Translations under genes and position numbers: made by a program
Notes under the pieces: generated by a model
What the model was told of the DNA's origin: nothing
Database searches by the model: none
What the model saw: the letters and a program-made list of their open reading frames with translations, nothing else
Part shown: in pieces, positions 11,693 through 23,400 of the stretch
How positions within the stretch are numbered: position 1 is the first letter of the stretch
Layout: each line of letters opens with the position of its first letter
DNA from: Limnomonas spitsbergensis
Lineage: Eukaryota; Chlorophyta; Chlorophyceae; Chlamydomonadales
Assembly: GCA_037349105.1 (NCBI GenBank)
Contig: JAYJMM010000114.1
Coordinates: 3,215,501 to 3,279,500, forward strand
Length of the DNA: 64,000 nt
Direction: 5' to 3'

Positions 11693-11935
11693 ATGGGCTT
11701 GGAGTCTCTAGGCATGCCGTTCCAGTGCAAAGGCTGCGGGCAGAATTTGAGGCTGTGCAACCCAACAGATTCTGTCAAGGCGCATTGAGGCAATGGCGCA
11801 GCTCAACAGGCGACCCGCAAAAACACCAGAAAGTCTGCCGCAGCTCCTGCAAGTCCGTCATCCCCGGATGCCACCCCATTCATGAGCAGCAAGGGGCAGA
11901 CCAGCATCACAGGCCACATAGATAGGGGGACCCAG
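11693..11935 (+). pseudogene. Zinc-finger N-terminus resembling hAT-type transposon proteins, with an in-frame stop
   Basis: Reading from the ATG at 11693 gives a CxxC zinc-finger start (FQCKGCGQNL) followed by a histidine after about 14 residues, then TGA. The same frame continues open through a basic, Ser/Ala/Pro-rich stretch to a TSITGHIDR motif. BED-like fingers followed by a TSIxxFxDR-like motif are typical of hAT-type transposon proteins. No catalytic domain is visible downstream. I call it a decayed remnant; the family is an inference. Confidence 0.35.
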
Positions 11936-12698
11936 CTGGAAAGGTCGAGTGCGAAACGGCAATGAGATCCTGTCACGGTAGTCCCAGTTTGACTTCTTAC
12001 GGTTCAGGCCCACGAATATGCGTGAATTAGATTGTGTTTCTTTGGTATTAGGATATAGCTTTTTTAGATGGGGTGGGTCAGCTGCATATTCTGAATGTAC
12101 TCATCAAGACGGACCCACACCCTTTAACTAGTACAAATCTGGCAACTGTTTCATGAATTTATATACCGTAATGTAATGTTTACATAAGGATTGTCTAATT
12201 TATATCCAAGGGCATATAAATTACATTGCCGACCTCTACTAATAATGCAATCTTCCATGATGATGATTTGTTCATTGCTTTCGAATCTATTAACACAACT
12301 TTTTGTAAATATGGTGTTCAAACCTGTTGTACCAGAAAAAACTTCACATGAGATGAGCCAATACCGAAACATTTACTCATAGCTGTTTCGCATGTCCTCC
12401 CTGGCAGATTTTAAATCATGCGCAGCAGTCAGGTAGTTCTTGATCAATCCCTTGTATGGTACATATCTCCGGAGAAACATCCTGTCCATGGGAAAACGAA
12501 GATGTTATTGGATGATATTTTCGTAAAATCACTGATGCGAAGGCATTGAAGAAGGGTGATGTATGGGTGGCAAAGGCATAGCAGATTAGCAGGCTTGTCT
12601 TTTACTCACAGCTGATGAAATTGCACTATTGGCCGCCTCACTTGCTGAGGATGTGTCATCCTTGGACATCCCTCTCGCTGGAAGCCCCCCTGCCTTAC

Positions 12699-12797
12699 GC
12701 CAGCGGTGGTCGGTGTAGTGGCCACCATCTGAGCTGCTGAGATCTCAACGCTCTCAGGCAGATTGTAGCCGTCATTGCCATACTTCTCTTTCAGCAT
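12699..12797 (-). CDS. Isolated exon, probably of the neighbouring PG-rich gene
   Basis: A clean 99-bp exon: acceptor CCTAG|ATG at 12797 and donor GGC|GTAAGG at 12699, phase 0 at both ends, encoding 33 residues (MLKEKYGNDGYNLPESV...). It lies 186 bp downstream of the apparent stop of the PG-rich gene on the same strand, so it may be an alternative or further 3' exon, or the start of another gene. Confidence 0.45.
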
Positions 12798-12983
12798 CTA
12801 GGCATGAATCTCCCAGTCTTGGTCGTGGGTCGGGGCTGGGTAAGCCCATTCAGGTGCTTCGACGCACCTCCCATGGCGTCCGAACGGGCTGTTTGTTGTC
12901 TGTGGGTAGGACGTCCAGCGCTGTGAGGACGCTGGCTTTGAAGGAGAGGGGGGGGGGGATTGGACACCGCCCCCTCCCTTTGA

Positions 12984-14058
12984 TTAGGAGAGATGCAGAT
13001 TGTAGTCTGGGTGGGCCTTGAAGACAGGCTGCCCTGCAGCCAGGCTGAAATAGTCCTCCGAGCCCTGGTAAGCAACGTTGAACGAACGGAATCGGGGCGG
13101 TTCTAGACTGCTGTACGAGCCCGGGCCCGTGCCTGTTGGTGTGCAGCTCATACGTTCTGTTGATTTGAACGTGAAGCGCGGGTCCGCTTTTGTGGGCATG
13201 CAAACTAGTCGGTGCAAGCCAGACTTGAAGGCCAGTTTGTACGATGGCGAGGTGGGCGCTGAGGCGTAACCCATGCAGGTAGTCGCGTTGTTGTCGTACA
13301 TTCTGAAGTGGGATGAAGTGACAGTTCAGAGGATCTCCGGCAAGAGTAACCTGGCAATCAGAGAGCACATATATGATATATAGATACAATGGTAATACTC
13401 CAAAATTTGCACTTTATTGACCTCAAGGAAATGCAATTCAAAATCTATACCTTCGTTATATTGTATTTAAAAGGAATGTTGTTCAGGCACATCTGAACCC
13501 AGTGCCAGTCACCCATTCCGTAGGAGCCAAGCAGCCTAGCAGCCATGGCCCTAGGCGCATGCATTAATTGATTCATACATGGCCCTTACTTGTCCATTGG
13601 CAGAGGGCGGGGCTCTCGAAGGTTGGTTCCCCAACGTTCTATCTCAATTTGTCTCTCCTCCTTGGTGAATCCCCCCTGACTTTGCTGTGTCCAGCTGGAA
13701 GAGTCAGGTGGCAGGAATGCAATTGCAGCTGTTGCGAGGCTAGGCAGGTTGACCGCCTCCCTACGCATACAACATAGGAACATTGCAATAGTGCCGGCAA
13801 ATCTTATCTGATGTGACAGAGATCTTATGTGAGATGCACAGGAAGAAGTCCAGCCAAACCTTGGTGCAGACACAGAGCATGCATGACTTACCTCCCGGAC
13901 GACGAGAAGGACGGTGACGCCCTGGTGGGGTCTTTACTAAATGCAAGCATGTGGTGACTTTCCCAGGGTTGGAATGAGGAGGCAATGCCTGTTGTGGTAA
14001 TGCGTAGTGGGTCCTCATTGTAGGAGCCGGGGCCAACGTACGTCAACGTGGACGATTT
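12984..14058 (-). CDS. Sperm-tail PG-rich-repeat-like (flagellar) protein, 3 exons
   Basis: Three exons join in consistent phase: 14058-13892 (acceptor CTGCAG, donor GGGAG|GTAAGT), 13694-13590 (donor CAA|GTAAGG) and 13302-12984 (acceptor TTCAG, stop TAA). The first carries TYVGPGSYNEDP and the last GTGPGSYSSLEPP, the PGPGxY-type signature of SHIPPO/STPG proteins that bind axonemal doublet microtubules. Between them is a charged stretch (GFTKEERQIEIERW). This fits a flagellate alga. The 5' end is incomplete: an upstream exon near 14.4 kb probably belongs, but its splice phase was not resolved. Which STPG or CFAP orthologue it is cannot be said. Confidence 0.65.
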
Positions 14059-14356
14059 CTGCAGCCAGTGCAGGGGGGAATGGCATTGATCTTCTGGCGC
14101 GGCTGAGTTGGCGAGGCAAGAGGCAAAGGCAACAACCAGGCAATATGATCAGGGCACATGCGTAAGGGGCATCAGAGCAGCCAGGTGGAAATAAGGTTTG
14201 TAACTGTTACAAGTGAGCAGTATGCAACGAACAATGATTCTGCAAGAAGGGTGGATTGATGCATGGAAGGCTCGCAGAATATTCACAAGTGTGTCTCACC
14301 AAGTGCTGGTGCCTGGGGTCAGAGACTGACATAGTAGACATACACTTGTGGCCAGT

Positions 14357-14527
14357 GGACCGGAGTGCGGAGCTTCGAAAGTGATGTGATGTGACTTGGT
14401 CGGCAATGGTCGCATGCGTAGGGTAGAATTCATCCCGGAAGGTTGTCCTTGTGTTTGTATCCACACTCATGCATGTGGAATCCGATCGGACTGCATCCCC
14501 AGGGCCTGGGTAGAGGACACATGGTTC
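14357..14527 (-). CDS. Probable upstream exon of the PG-rich-repeat gene
   Basis: An open frame with a PGPGD motif followed by TTFRDEFYP and HHFRSSALRSTGHK, then a possible donor CACAA|GTGTAT near 14357. Short FRDEY/FRSS motifs alternating with PG repeats are common in axonemal microtubule-inner proteins. The phase at its 3' end does not match the next exon directly, so the boundaries are approximate. Confidence 0.4.
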
Positions 14528-14599
14528 ATTTGAAGCACACACCGGTAGATTGGCAAGCATTTGGTAGGGGTGCATGCAAGGCAGCATTTTATGTCCAAC

Positions 14600-15770
14600 C
14601 CATTTCGATTAACGCCGTCTTATTCCATTGAATGCCGTGTGCTGTCACCTCCATCAGTACGAGAGGGGGCAAGATTCCCATTCTTCGCGGGCTGCCTGAA
14701 GCGGGGCTCTTTCGACATGGTTAACTTTGCGTCCGCATGACGCTGTGCGCAAGCAGGGTTGCACACCACAGGCGTTTTAAAGAATTTCCGTGCTTAGAAA
14801 TGTGCAGGCGTTACGCGACGGTGGGTGTCTTTGGGCAATGGTGTCTCTGTAGAGCAGCGCCTTCGGGCCAGGACTGCTGTCGCAGACACATTGCAAAATT
14901 ATACAGACAATTCATATGATGCACACCTTTGTATCATGCGCAATCGAGGAGTAAGAGACTGTAGTGCTGGGTTCTAAGTTGCAAGCTGAAGCGGCCAGTC
15001 TCGACATGGCACAGAAATATTGTATGTGAATGTAGATGAACAAGGTATTTTGAAGTGTTGATTAAAAAATGTACTTGGTGAGCTATAGAAGGATTCGGGC
15101 CTATACTTCCTTCCGTTGGTCTGACCTTTGTCGCTCGCCCGACCCCACCCCCCTCCCCACACACACTGGGGCGTGCGATAATAGCAGCTTCGAAGGGCTT
15201 GTAGCTGACGAAGTAGCTAAGCGTAGGGCAAATCGCGCAGCGCGCAGCGTTGCGCTTTATATTGAAGTAACATTTTTTCGTGCTGAAGGCGCATGCCTCT
15301 TAACTCGCAGGCGAGCCAACAAGTAATACAATGCGAACTAGCATGACTGTCCACTGAGGCCAAGACCGTGCGTGCAGTCACATAAAATTAGAAGTTTATA
15401 TCAATACTAGATTAATGAAAATGCGCAGCGCTAAGCTGATGAGCATGCTACGGTACAACCAGCCTGGTACGACACATTCGCCGCGTCGCTCTTGCCTCCT
15501 CCGCTCGAGGCGCATCAACATGTAAAGCAGTAAGCTTGAAGTCTCAAAATGTTGCCCTGCAACACGAGCGTGTAGCAAACACGTGTGGGACCTGCATGGC
15601 AGTGGTCCTAATGTCCATGCCACCGTACTAGGTTATAACTTATAAGGTTGTACAAGACGTACCAAGGGACGCCTTGGTATAACATGGACTGTGCAGAATG
15701 ATAAGAGAGATATTATGGAGACACGGAAAGTTTAAAGGCTCTTTAAACGAGATACACAATTACACACATA
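14600..15770. other. Non-coding stretch
   Basis: No supported exon. A short segment near 15105-15145 (TTGGTCTGACC..GTCGCTCG) recurs in similar form at about 43360-43392, indicating a dispersed repeat family. Confidence 0.4.
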
Positions 15771-15771
15771 G

Positions 15772-16003
15772 TATGCAGCATGCAGTAGCAGTGCATAGTA
15801 TGCAGCATGAAGTAGCAGTGCATAGTATGCAGCATGAAGTAGCAGTGCATAGTATGCAGCATGAAGTAGCAGTGCATAGTACCGTATGCAACATGAAGTA
15901 GCAGTGCATAGTATGCAACATGAAGTAGCAGTGCATAGTATGCAGCATGAAGTACCAGTGCATAGTATGCAGCATGAAGTAGCAGTGCATAGTATGCAGC
16001 CTG
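15772..16003. repeat. 27-bp minisatellite, about 8-9 copies
   Basis: The unit contains GTGCATAGTATGCAGCATGA and repeats every 27 bp, with one copy carrying a small insertion near 15880. As 27 is a multiple of three, all frames stay open and give repeating nonapeptides, which is no evidence of coding. Confidence 0.95.
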
Positions 16004-16009
16004 TCGTCT

Positions 16010-16640
16010 TTCTAGTTGTTTCCTGTCTACTAGCTTCTCACATACCGTACCAGAATTTGTCATACTTTCTGACCGATTTTTCGCATGAGTGGGAAAACGA
16101 CCACACGGAAGGTACCAGGCATTGGAACAATAAAAAGACAAAAACGTTACACCTCTGGGCCTGCTCAAAGCTCAGCTGCCATTGGAACGAAAAATAGTAA
16201 TCACAGCCATAGCACCCAAATACGCACCACCGATGTTATACAATTCAAAGGTTATTATTGTTTATATATATTGAAGGTTGTGCAACCTCCATATCCACAT
16301 AAAGACTCTTCTATAACTTGTCCTGGGATCTACCACACGTTCGGCAGATGGTCCCAAATTAGCACCGGTTTTTTGTTTCCGAACATGGTTTCGGGGTGCA
16401 CAGTCTTGTTAAGGGGCTGGTGTAACACATCCTGAACACACGTCTCGATGGAGAAAAAGAAATCCCACATTCTGGCCGCACATCCTACCCTACTTGAACA
16501 TACTTCGTTAAAACTTGATTGCAGGATGTGCAAGGGTCGGAACACGGGGGATGGGTGCTAAACAAAAATGGTCAATCATACTCATACAGTATACATCAAA
16601 ATCATACCGTAAACTGGGCCATATGATTTATCCGTCTTGT
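16010..16640. other. Non-coding stretch
   Basis: Relatively AT-rich; no exon or repeat structure that I can support. Confidence 0.4.
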
Positions 16641-17214
16641 AGCGATCGTTTCATTGCACGAAACACGGCCCTGGAGAAATATCCGTGCCCATGGCAAATT
16701 AGCATGTAACGTCCGTGTGGGGCAGCGGGGTCTTCTAGCCTTGCCTCCCCCTCCACCGCCCCCCCAGCCCAGCTGAGCCCCTCCCCATCCTCTTGAGCCA
16801 GAGCCGCGTACCCCGTCGCCCGACTTAAAGGCCGTACGCCCCTCCCCATCCTCGTCATCTCCGGAGGACGACAGGCAGCCACCGGCGAGCTCTGCGTTCA
16901 TGCGAGCAACTCTGCAGTCGCAGTTTCCTTTGTGAGCTGACACCGCGTTGTTGGGACAGGCCTAGAGGGAGGAATGCGGCATTTGGGACAGGTGGGAGAG
17001 GTTCTGGCAGACACACATGCTCTCTGTGCTCTACTTGGTGCAGGGGATTTTAAAGCAGACGTCTGCTTAGGCCGTCTGCACAAGAAAACGGCATCCAAAC
17101 TTGTGGGCTTGTGGCCAAGGCCGTGTCTGTGTGGTTTTTTCTGAGGCCGAATAATCAGGTGCGCTACACTCATTCAGTAAGTATTTTTTTTAGTCAGTAC
17201 TGAGTACAAACTGA

Positions 17215-17355
17215 CCCCCTTTGGGAGGCTTCCCATGGCGGCCAAAGGCCCGATTGGCCCCAAACCGTGACCAGCCTCCATACGGAGGTCCAAGCAGCGT
17301 GCCTGGAAAAGGCTGCGTCCAGCAGCCGGAGGCCGGGGTGTAGCTGAATTGTAGG
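17215..17355 (-). repeat. Dispersed ~150-bp repeat, copy 1
   Basis: Matches the reverse complement of 46041-46190 over most of its length: a GGAGGC..GGCGGCCAAAGGCC block, a CGGAGG(T/C)CC-AGCAGC(G/A)TGCCTGG block, and a terminal GAGGCCGG(G/A)GTGTAGCTG block. GC-rich, short and without coding potential, it fits a SINE or MITE-like family. Confidence 0.65.
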
Positions 17356-17490
17356 TAATGCCCACTAAAACTTATATTACTGCCAGTATCTGCATGCTGG
17401 TCCAGGTTTGGGGCAATCGAGCCTGTGGCTGCGGGGCGGCCTGCCAAAGGTGGTCCGACAGTACCTAGTAAAAACAACTACTGCCAACAC

Positions 17491-17734
17491 CTGAGATGTG
17501 GCTATGGCTGTATTGAACTGGAGCGCCACAAAGTCCAATGACACGGCGGACATCCGTAGCACGGTCGAGGCCCTCAGCCTCAATGATGTGGACCTTTCCT
17601 TTTGAGATGAATGCACACAAGCCATCCCTTTTGCCTGGCAGCATATGTGTTTCCCCGCATTTTGAAGTCCAATGGCGCATCATAATATATGCATGGGACA
17701 GGAGACCGCAACCCGGTTCAATCACTACATACAA
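17491..17734 (-). CDS. Unrecognised exon
   Basis: An 80-codon open frame ending at a good donor (CTCAG|GTGTTG at 17491). The peptide is ordinary-looking (GKRDGLCAFISKGKVHIIEAEGLDRATDVRRVIG in two parts) but matches no family I know. It lies on the same strand as, and downstream of, the gene ending at 18023. Its acceptor is not defined. Confidence 0.35.
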
Positions 17735-18022
17735 TTAGGAGAATAAAACAAAATGAAGCGAGAGAACCCGTCAGGCTTCTTAAATATTTGTTCTTTTCTG
17801 TATCTTAAATATGCTTGGCATGTGCTGCAGCATGCCCGTCATCCTTAGGGCCAGTGGGGAATTCAAACGTTTCTATCAGTGTTCATGCCCGCACGGTAAT
17901 GGCTCTCAAACACAAAAATGAATCCCTTGCCTGCACCTTGGGTGCCTGTTCAATATTTATCTCTGAAACCCATCCACTCAGCAACTAGATCCACAGAAAT
18001 CACATCCCTCGCACCTGCTCCT

Positions 18023-19497
18023 CTATTCTGCCTCAAGCTCTCTGGCGACCGCAAGAATGATCTTGAAGGTGCCGGCCTTCTTGTCTGGCGACACGTCCAC
18101 AAAGTCGAACCAAGCGTCTTTGTCAGTCTTCTTCATTTTCTTCATGCAGTCCAGCGCCAGCATATTTAGGGGTAGCTGGGAGACCGGGAGGTGTGTGATG
18201 TCCCGCACCTGCGGCAATGGAGCTCTGGTATCTTGCCAACATTTATAAAAATGTGCACACACTTCAGAAACGCAAGCCAGTCAAGCTCGATTTATTTGGC
18301 TCAGCCACAGGTCAGCTGCTTTCAAGCCTCCGGACAGCCCCACGCACGGCTGACGCGGCTACTTGGGCCTGAAGCCATAGGCTCCTTCAGATTTGGTCTT
18401 TCCAGCAAGCTCGGATAGTAAATTACATTTCAACTACAGTCCGGCCTCCGATCGCACATCCTAGGCGTGGCAGGATTTTGGGTGGGGGGTCAATCGGGCC
18501 ATTTTCGAATGGTCCTGATCTGACATGTGGTGGCTGCGGGGCTGCCAGGTAGCTGCCGTGCAGCAGAAAAAGAGAAACATTTTCAGTCTAAACTACCTCC
18601 CACCTGGTTGTGCAGATCTTTGAAGCAGAGCCTCTCCATGAGGCTGTTGCTGTTGTACGGAGGATCATCCCAGACATCCTGGATGAGGTCGCGCTCGTCA
18701 TTGCATTTCCCATTTCCAGAGTAGGACCGCACTGGTAGGTCCCCGATGTCTTGATTCAGCAGCATGAGCTAGGGTCACACATGCAGTGGAGGAGGAGAAT
18801 GGTTGAGAAAAATGCATTGCAGGCTCAAGCAAGTTGGTGGTATTGACCCCATCACAAAGAATTTTGAAACAAAACACCTCAGGTGAGATACTCGGGGAAA
18901 TAAATCAGGACAGTTCGAAAAATAAGAGGATGGAAAAGCCGGTCGGAAACAGCACACACGTATGCATCCACACCACAGCAGAAGATGCAATCCCCAGCCT
19001 TTTTAGCAAGCACTTGGAACCAACAGACAACCCCCAGACCCTAGGCTTCGGTGCCGACCCGCCCCAACCGAGGCCACACCTCGACTTTTGAATACCGCAC
19101 GTGAGCTTTTTCCATCGCCGCTCCAAACAAGGCATGGAATGAAGCTGCCTGATATCCCCAGAACGGCATGCACCTGCCTCACCTTCACCGCCCTCTTCCC
19201 AGGATCAGCCTTGACGGGGATGATCATCAAAGACCCCTCGTCCACGGCAGTGTGCGCGCCGCGGAGCAGCAGCAACAGGTTCTCTGGATCCGAGACTGAT
19301 GTCAAGCCTAAAAGCTTCAGGTCTACGGTACGACGCATTAAAGAGTGGACATGCGCAAGGTTGATAGCTTTTTGCGGCTGGAAGGTGTTGGATGTCAGCT
19401 CGTAGAAGTAGTCAACTCCTTTCGTGTCGTTGCCTCTGCCATCGCCCACCTTCGTGAGTCCACGAGACTTGTACAACTCCTCAATCGTCTTCCGGTC
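18023..19497 (-). CDS. Unrecognised multi-exon gene, C-terminal exons
   Basis: Three exons join in phase 0: 19497-19183 (donor AAG|GTGAGG), 18768-18604 (acceptor CCCTAG, donor CCAG|GTGGGA) and 18208-18023 (acceptor CCGCAG, stop TAG), giving about 220 residues. The protein has a leucine stretch (DPENLLLLLRGAHTAVDEGS), an acidic linker (NDERDLIQDVWDDPPYN) and a C-terminal KKMKKTDKDAWFDFVDVSPDKK segment. I do not recognise the family. The consistent phases and consensus splice sites make it a real gene; the 5' part is probably the exon at 19646-20111. Confidence 0.6.
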
Positions 19498-19645
19498 CTA
19501 CAGATTGGGTGTGGCGAAGTGTGACAAACACACGTGACAAACAGGCATGACCAGCAGGTGTGACTTAAGGTGTAACGTGACCCTCAGATGTACAAACAAA
19601 TGTGAATAAGAAGAAGAGATGCAACGCGCCTATTAACACTCATAC

Positions 19646-20111
19646 CCTAAGTAGCGAGCCCATGTTGCAGGCCGGTTCCCGTAGATGCAGAGAGCATACC
19701 CGGCGTCAGAATTGGCATGGGTATTTAAACCAAACACCCTATTCCCACTCTCTGGTTCTTGTGTCACTCTGATGTCATGGAGGCCTCCCATGTATGCCCT
19801 TACATTTTCGCGGATGGTTTTGTCCATCTTCCGCTTGTAGCTGGACGCTGACACTTGGGGGGAACTGGACTTCCCACCGGAGCCCGGAGTGGTTTGCTGA
19901 CTCCGCCGGCACTTCCCACCAGAGCCCTGAGTGCAGTGTTGATTCCGCGGGCTGTCCTGGGTGGTGCGGTATCCTGAGCAAGACGCAGAGCAAGACTGCT
20001 GCGACTGTTGCGGCGGCAACGGCTGCGAAGCGCCCCTCCAACTGTACTCCTCCGGCAGGCACATGTAATCATAGCAAAGGTGACGCTTGCCATACTGATT
20101 GAACACGATTT
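19646..20111 (-). CDS. Unrecognised Ser/Gln-rich exon, likely 5' part of the gene ending at 18023
   Basis: Acceptor GTGCACAG at 20111 and donor TTAGG|GTATGAG at 19646 bound about 155 codons. The exon begins EIVFNQYGKRHLCYDYMC, passes through a Ser/Gln/Gly low-complexity linker, then a basic segment (SSYKRKMDKTIRENVRAYMGG) and ends near YGNRPATWARYLG. Its end phase does not match the exon at 19497, so an exon may be missing or the donor differs. No domain recognised. Confidence 0.5.
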
Positions 20112-20409
20112 CTGTGCACAAAAAGGGCAGATGGGGGGACGAGCGATGAGTGAGCACATGGGAGGATGCAGCCCCAGGAAATACCCTCCAAGAATAGGGC
20201 AGGTGTGTGGCATGGCAGTGAAATACCAAGTAGCACATGATGACAACCCTGGCCTCCCAGCTGCTCATGCGCTGCAGTCTCGTGACACTGCAGGGGCGGT
20301 CAGGCGGTCATGGGGGCAACCAAGGGGGCAGGAGGGCAACTAAGAGAGCAGGAGGGGGTTTAGGGCAAAGGAGGGCAGCCAGGGGACAAGAGAAGCGTCA
20401 GGGGGGCTG

Positions 20410-23400
20410 GTGCACTAGGGTGGAAGGGGGGCGGTGATGTAGCATGCATGCAGTGCATTAGGGTGGGAGGGGGCGGTGATGCATTCTGCAGGCAATGCAT
20501 TAGGTTGGGAGGGCGCGGTGATGCATTTTGCAGGCAGTGCATTAGGGTGGGAGGGGGGCCGTGATGCATTCTGCAGGCAGTGCATTAAAGTGGGAGGGGG
20601 CGGTGATGCATTCTGCAGGCAGTGCATTAGGGTGGGAGGGGGGCGGTGATGTATTCTGCATGCAGTGCATTAGGGTGGGAGGGGGGCGGTGATGCGTTCT
20701 GCAGGCAGTGCATTAAAGTGGGAGGGGGCGGTGATGCATTCTGCAGGCGGTGCATTAGGGTGGGAGGGGGGCGATGATGTATTCTGCATGCAGTGCATAA
20801 GGATGGGAGGGGGGCGGTAATGTAGCATGCATGCAGTAAATTAGGTTGGGAGGGGGGCGGTGATGCATTCTGCAGGCAGTGCATTAGGGTAGGAGGGGGC
20901 CGGTGATGTATTCTGCAGGCAGTGCATTAGGGTGGGAGGGGGGCGGTGATGCATTCTGCATGCAGTGCATTAGGGTGGGAGGGGGCGGTGATGTTTTCTG
21001 CAGGCAGTGCATTAGGGTGGGAGGGGGCGGTGATGCATTCTGCAGGCAGTGCACTAGGGTGGAAGGGGGGCGGTGATGTAGCATGCATGCAGTGCATTAG
21101 GGTAGGAGGGGGCGGTGATGTATTCTGCAGGCGGTGCATTAGGGTGGAAGGGGGGCAGTGATGTGTTCTGCAGGCAGTGCAATAGGGTGTGAGGGGGCGG
21201 TGATGCGTTCTGCAGGCCGTGCATAAGGATGGGAGGGGGGCGGTGATGCATTATGCAGGCAGTGCTTTAGCGTGGGAGGGGGGCGGTGATGTTTTGTGCA
21301 TGCAGTGCATTAGGGTGGGAGGGGGGCGGTGATGTATTCTGCATGCAGTGCATTAGGGTGGGAGGGGGCATTGATACGTTATGCAGTCAGAGCATTAGGG
21401 TGGGAGGGGGGCGGTCATGTATTCTGCATGCAGTGCATTAGGGTGGGAGGTGGCAGTGATGCATTCTGCATGCAGTGCATAAGGGTGGGAGGGGGGCGGT
21501 GATGCATTCTGCAGGCAGTGCATTAGGGTGGGAGGGGGCGGTGATGCATTCTGCAGGCAGTGCATTAGGGTGGGAGGGGGGCGGTGATGTATTCTGCAGG
21601 CAGTGCACTAGGGTGGGAGGGGGGCGGTGATGTATTCTGCAGGCAGTGCATTAGGGTGGGAGGGGGGCGATGATGTATTCTGCAGGCAGTGCATTAGGGT
21701 GGGAGGGGGCGGTGATACATTCTGCAGGCAGTGCATTAGGGTGGGAGGGGGGCGATGATGCAGCATGCAGGCAGTGCATTAGGGTGGGAGGGGGGCGGTG
21801 ATGCATTCTGCAGGCAGTGCATTAGGATGGGAGGAGGGCGGTGATGTAGCATGCATGTAGTGCATTAGGGTGGGAGGGGGGCGGTGATGTATTCTGCATG
21901 CAGTGCATTAGGGTGGGAGGGGGCGGTGATACGTTCTGCAGGCAGTGCATTAGGTTGGGAGGGCGCGGTGATGCATTTTGCAGGCAGTGCATTAGGGTTG
22001 GAGGGGGGTGGTGATGCATTCTGCATGCACTGCATTAGGGTGGGAGGGGGGCGGTGATGTATTCTGCAAGCAGTGTGTTAGGGTGGGAGGGGGGCGGTGA
22101 TGTATTCTGCAGGCAGTGCATTAGGGTGGGAGGGGGGCGGTGATACGTTCTGCAGGCAGTGCATTAGGGTGGGAGGGGGGCTGTGATGTATTCTGCAGGC
22201 AGTGCATTAGGGTGGGAGGGGGGCGGTGATGCAGCATGAAGGCAGTGCATTAGGGTGGGAGGGTGCGGTGATGCATTCTGCAGGTAGTGCATTAGGGTGG
22301 GAGGGGGGTGGTGATGCATTCTGCATGCACTGCATTAGGGTGGGAGGGGGCGGTGATGTATTCTACATGCAGTGCATTAGGGTGGGACAAGGCGGTGATG
22401 TATTCTGCAGGCAGTGCATTAGGGTGGGAGGGGGGCGGTGATGCATTCTGCATGCAGTGCATTAGGGTGGGAGGGGGGCGGTGATGTATTGTGCAGGCAG
22501 TGCATTAGGGTGGGAGGGGGGCGGTGATGTATTCTACATGCAGTGCATTAGGGTGGGAGGGGGGCGGTGAGGTATTCTGCAGGCAGTGCATTAGGGTGGG
22601 AGGGGGGCGGTGATGTATTCTGCAGGCAGTGCATAAGGGTGGGAGGGGGGCGGTGATGCATTCTGCATGCAGTGCATTAGGGTGGGAGGGGGCGGTGATG
22701 TATTGTGCAGGCAGTGCATTAGGGTGGGAGGGGGGCGGTGATGTATTGTGCAGGCAGTGCATTAGGGTGGGAGGGGGGCGGTGATGTATTCTACATGCAG
22801 TGCATTAGGGTGGGAGGGGGGCGGTGATGTATTCTACATGAAGTGCATTAGGGTGGGAGGGGGGCGGTGATGTATTCTGCAGGCAGTGCATAAGGGTGGG
22901 AGGGGGGCGGTGATGCATTCTGCATGCAGTGCATTAGGGTGGGAGGGGGCGGTGATGTATTGTGCAGGCAGTGCATTAGGGTGGGAGGGGGGCGATGATG
23001 TATTCTGCAGGCAGTGCATTAGGGTGGGAGGGGGGCGGTGATGTATTCTGCAGGCAGTGCACTAGGGTGGGAGGGGTGCGGTGATGTATTCTGCATGCAG
23101 TGCATTAGGGTGGGAAGGGGCGGTGATGTATTCTGCAGGCATTGCATTAGGGTGGGAGGGGGGCGGTGATGTATTCTACATGCAGTGCATTAGGGTGGGA
23201 GGGAAGCGGTGATGTATACTGCATGCATTGCAATAGGGTGGGAGGGGGCGGTGATGCATTCTGCAGGCAGTGCATTAGGGTGGGAGGGGGGCGGTGATGT
23301 ATTCTGCAGGCAGTGCATTAGGGTGGGAGGGGGGCGGTGATGTATTCTGCAGGCAGTGCATTAGGGTGGGAGGGGGGCGGTGATGTATTCTGCATGCAGT

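Noticed and set aside
18023..18208. Bromodomain-like call for the KKMKKTDKDAWFDFVDV exon
   Set aside because: Superficial resemblance only; the expected tyrosine/asparagine positions and following helices are absent.
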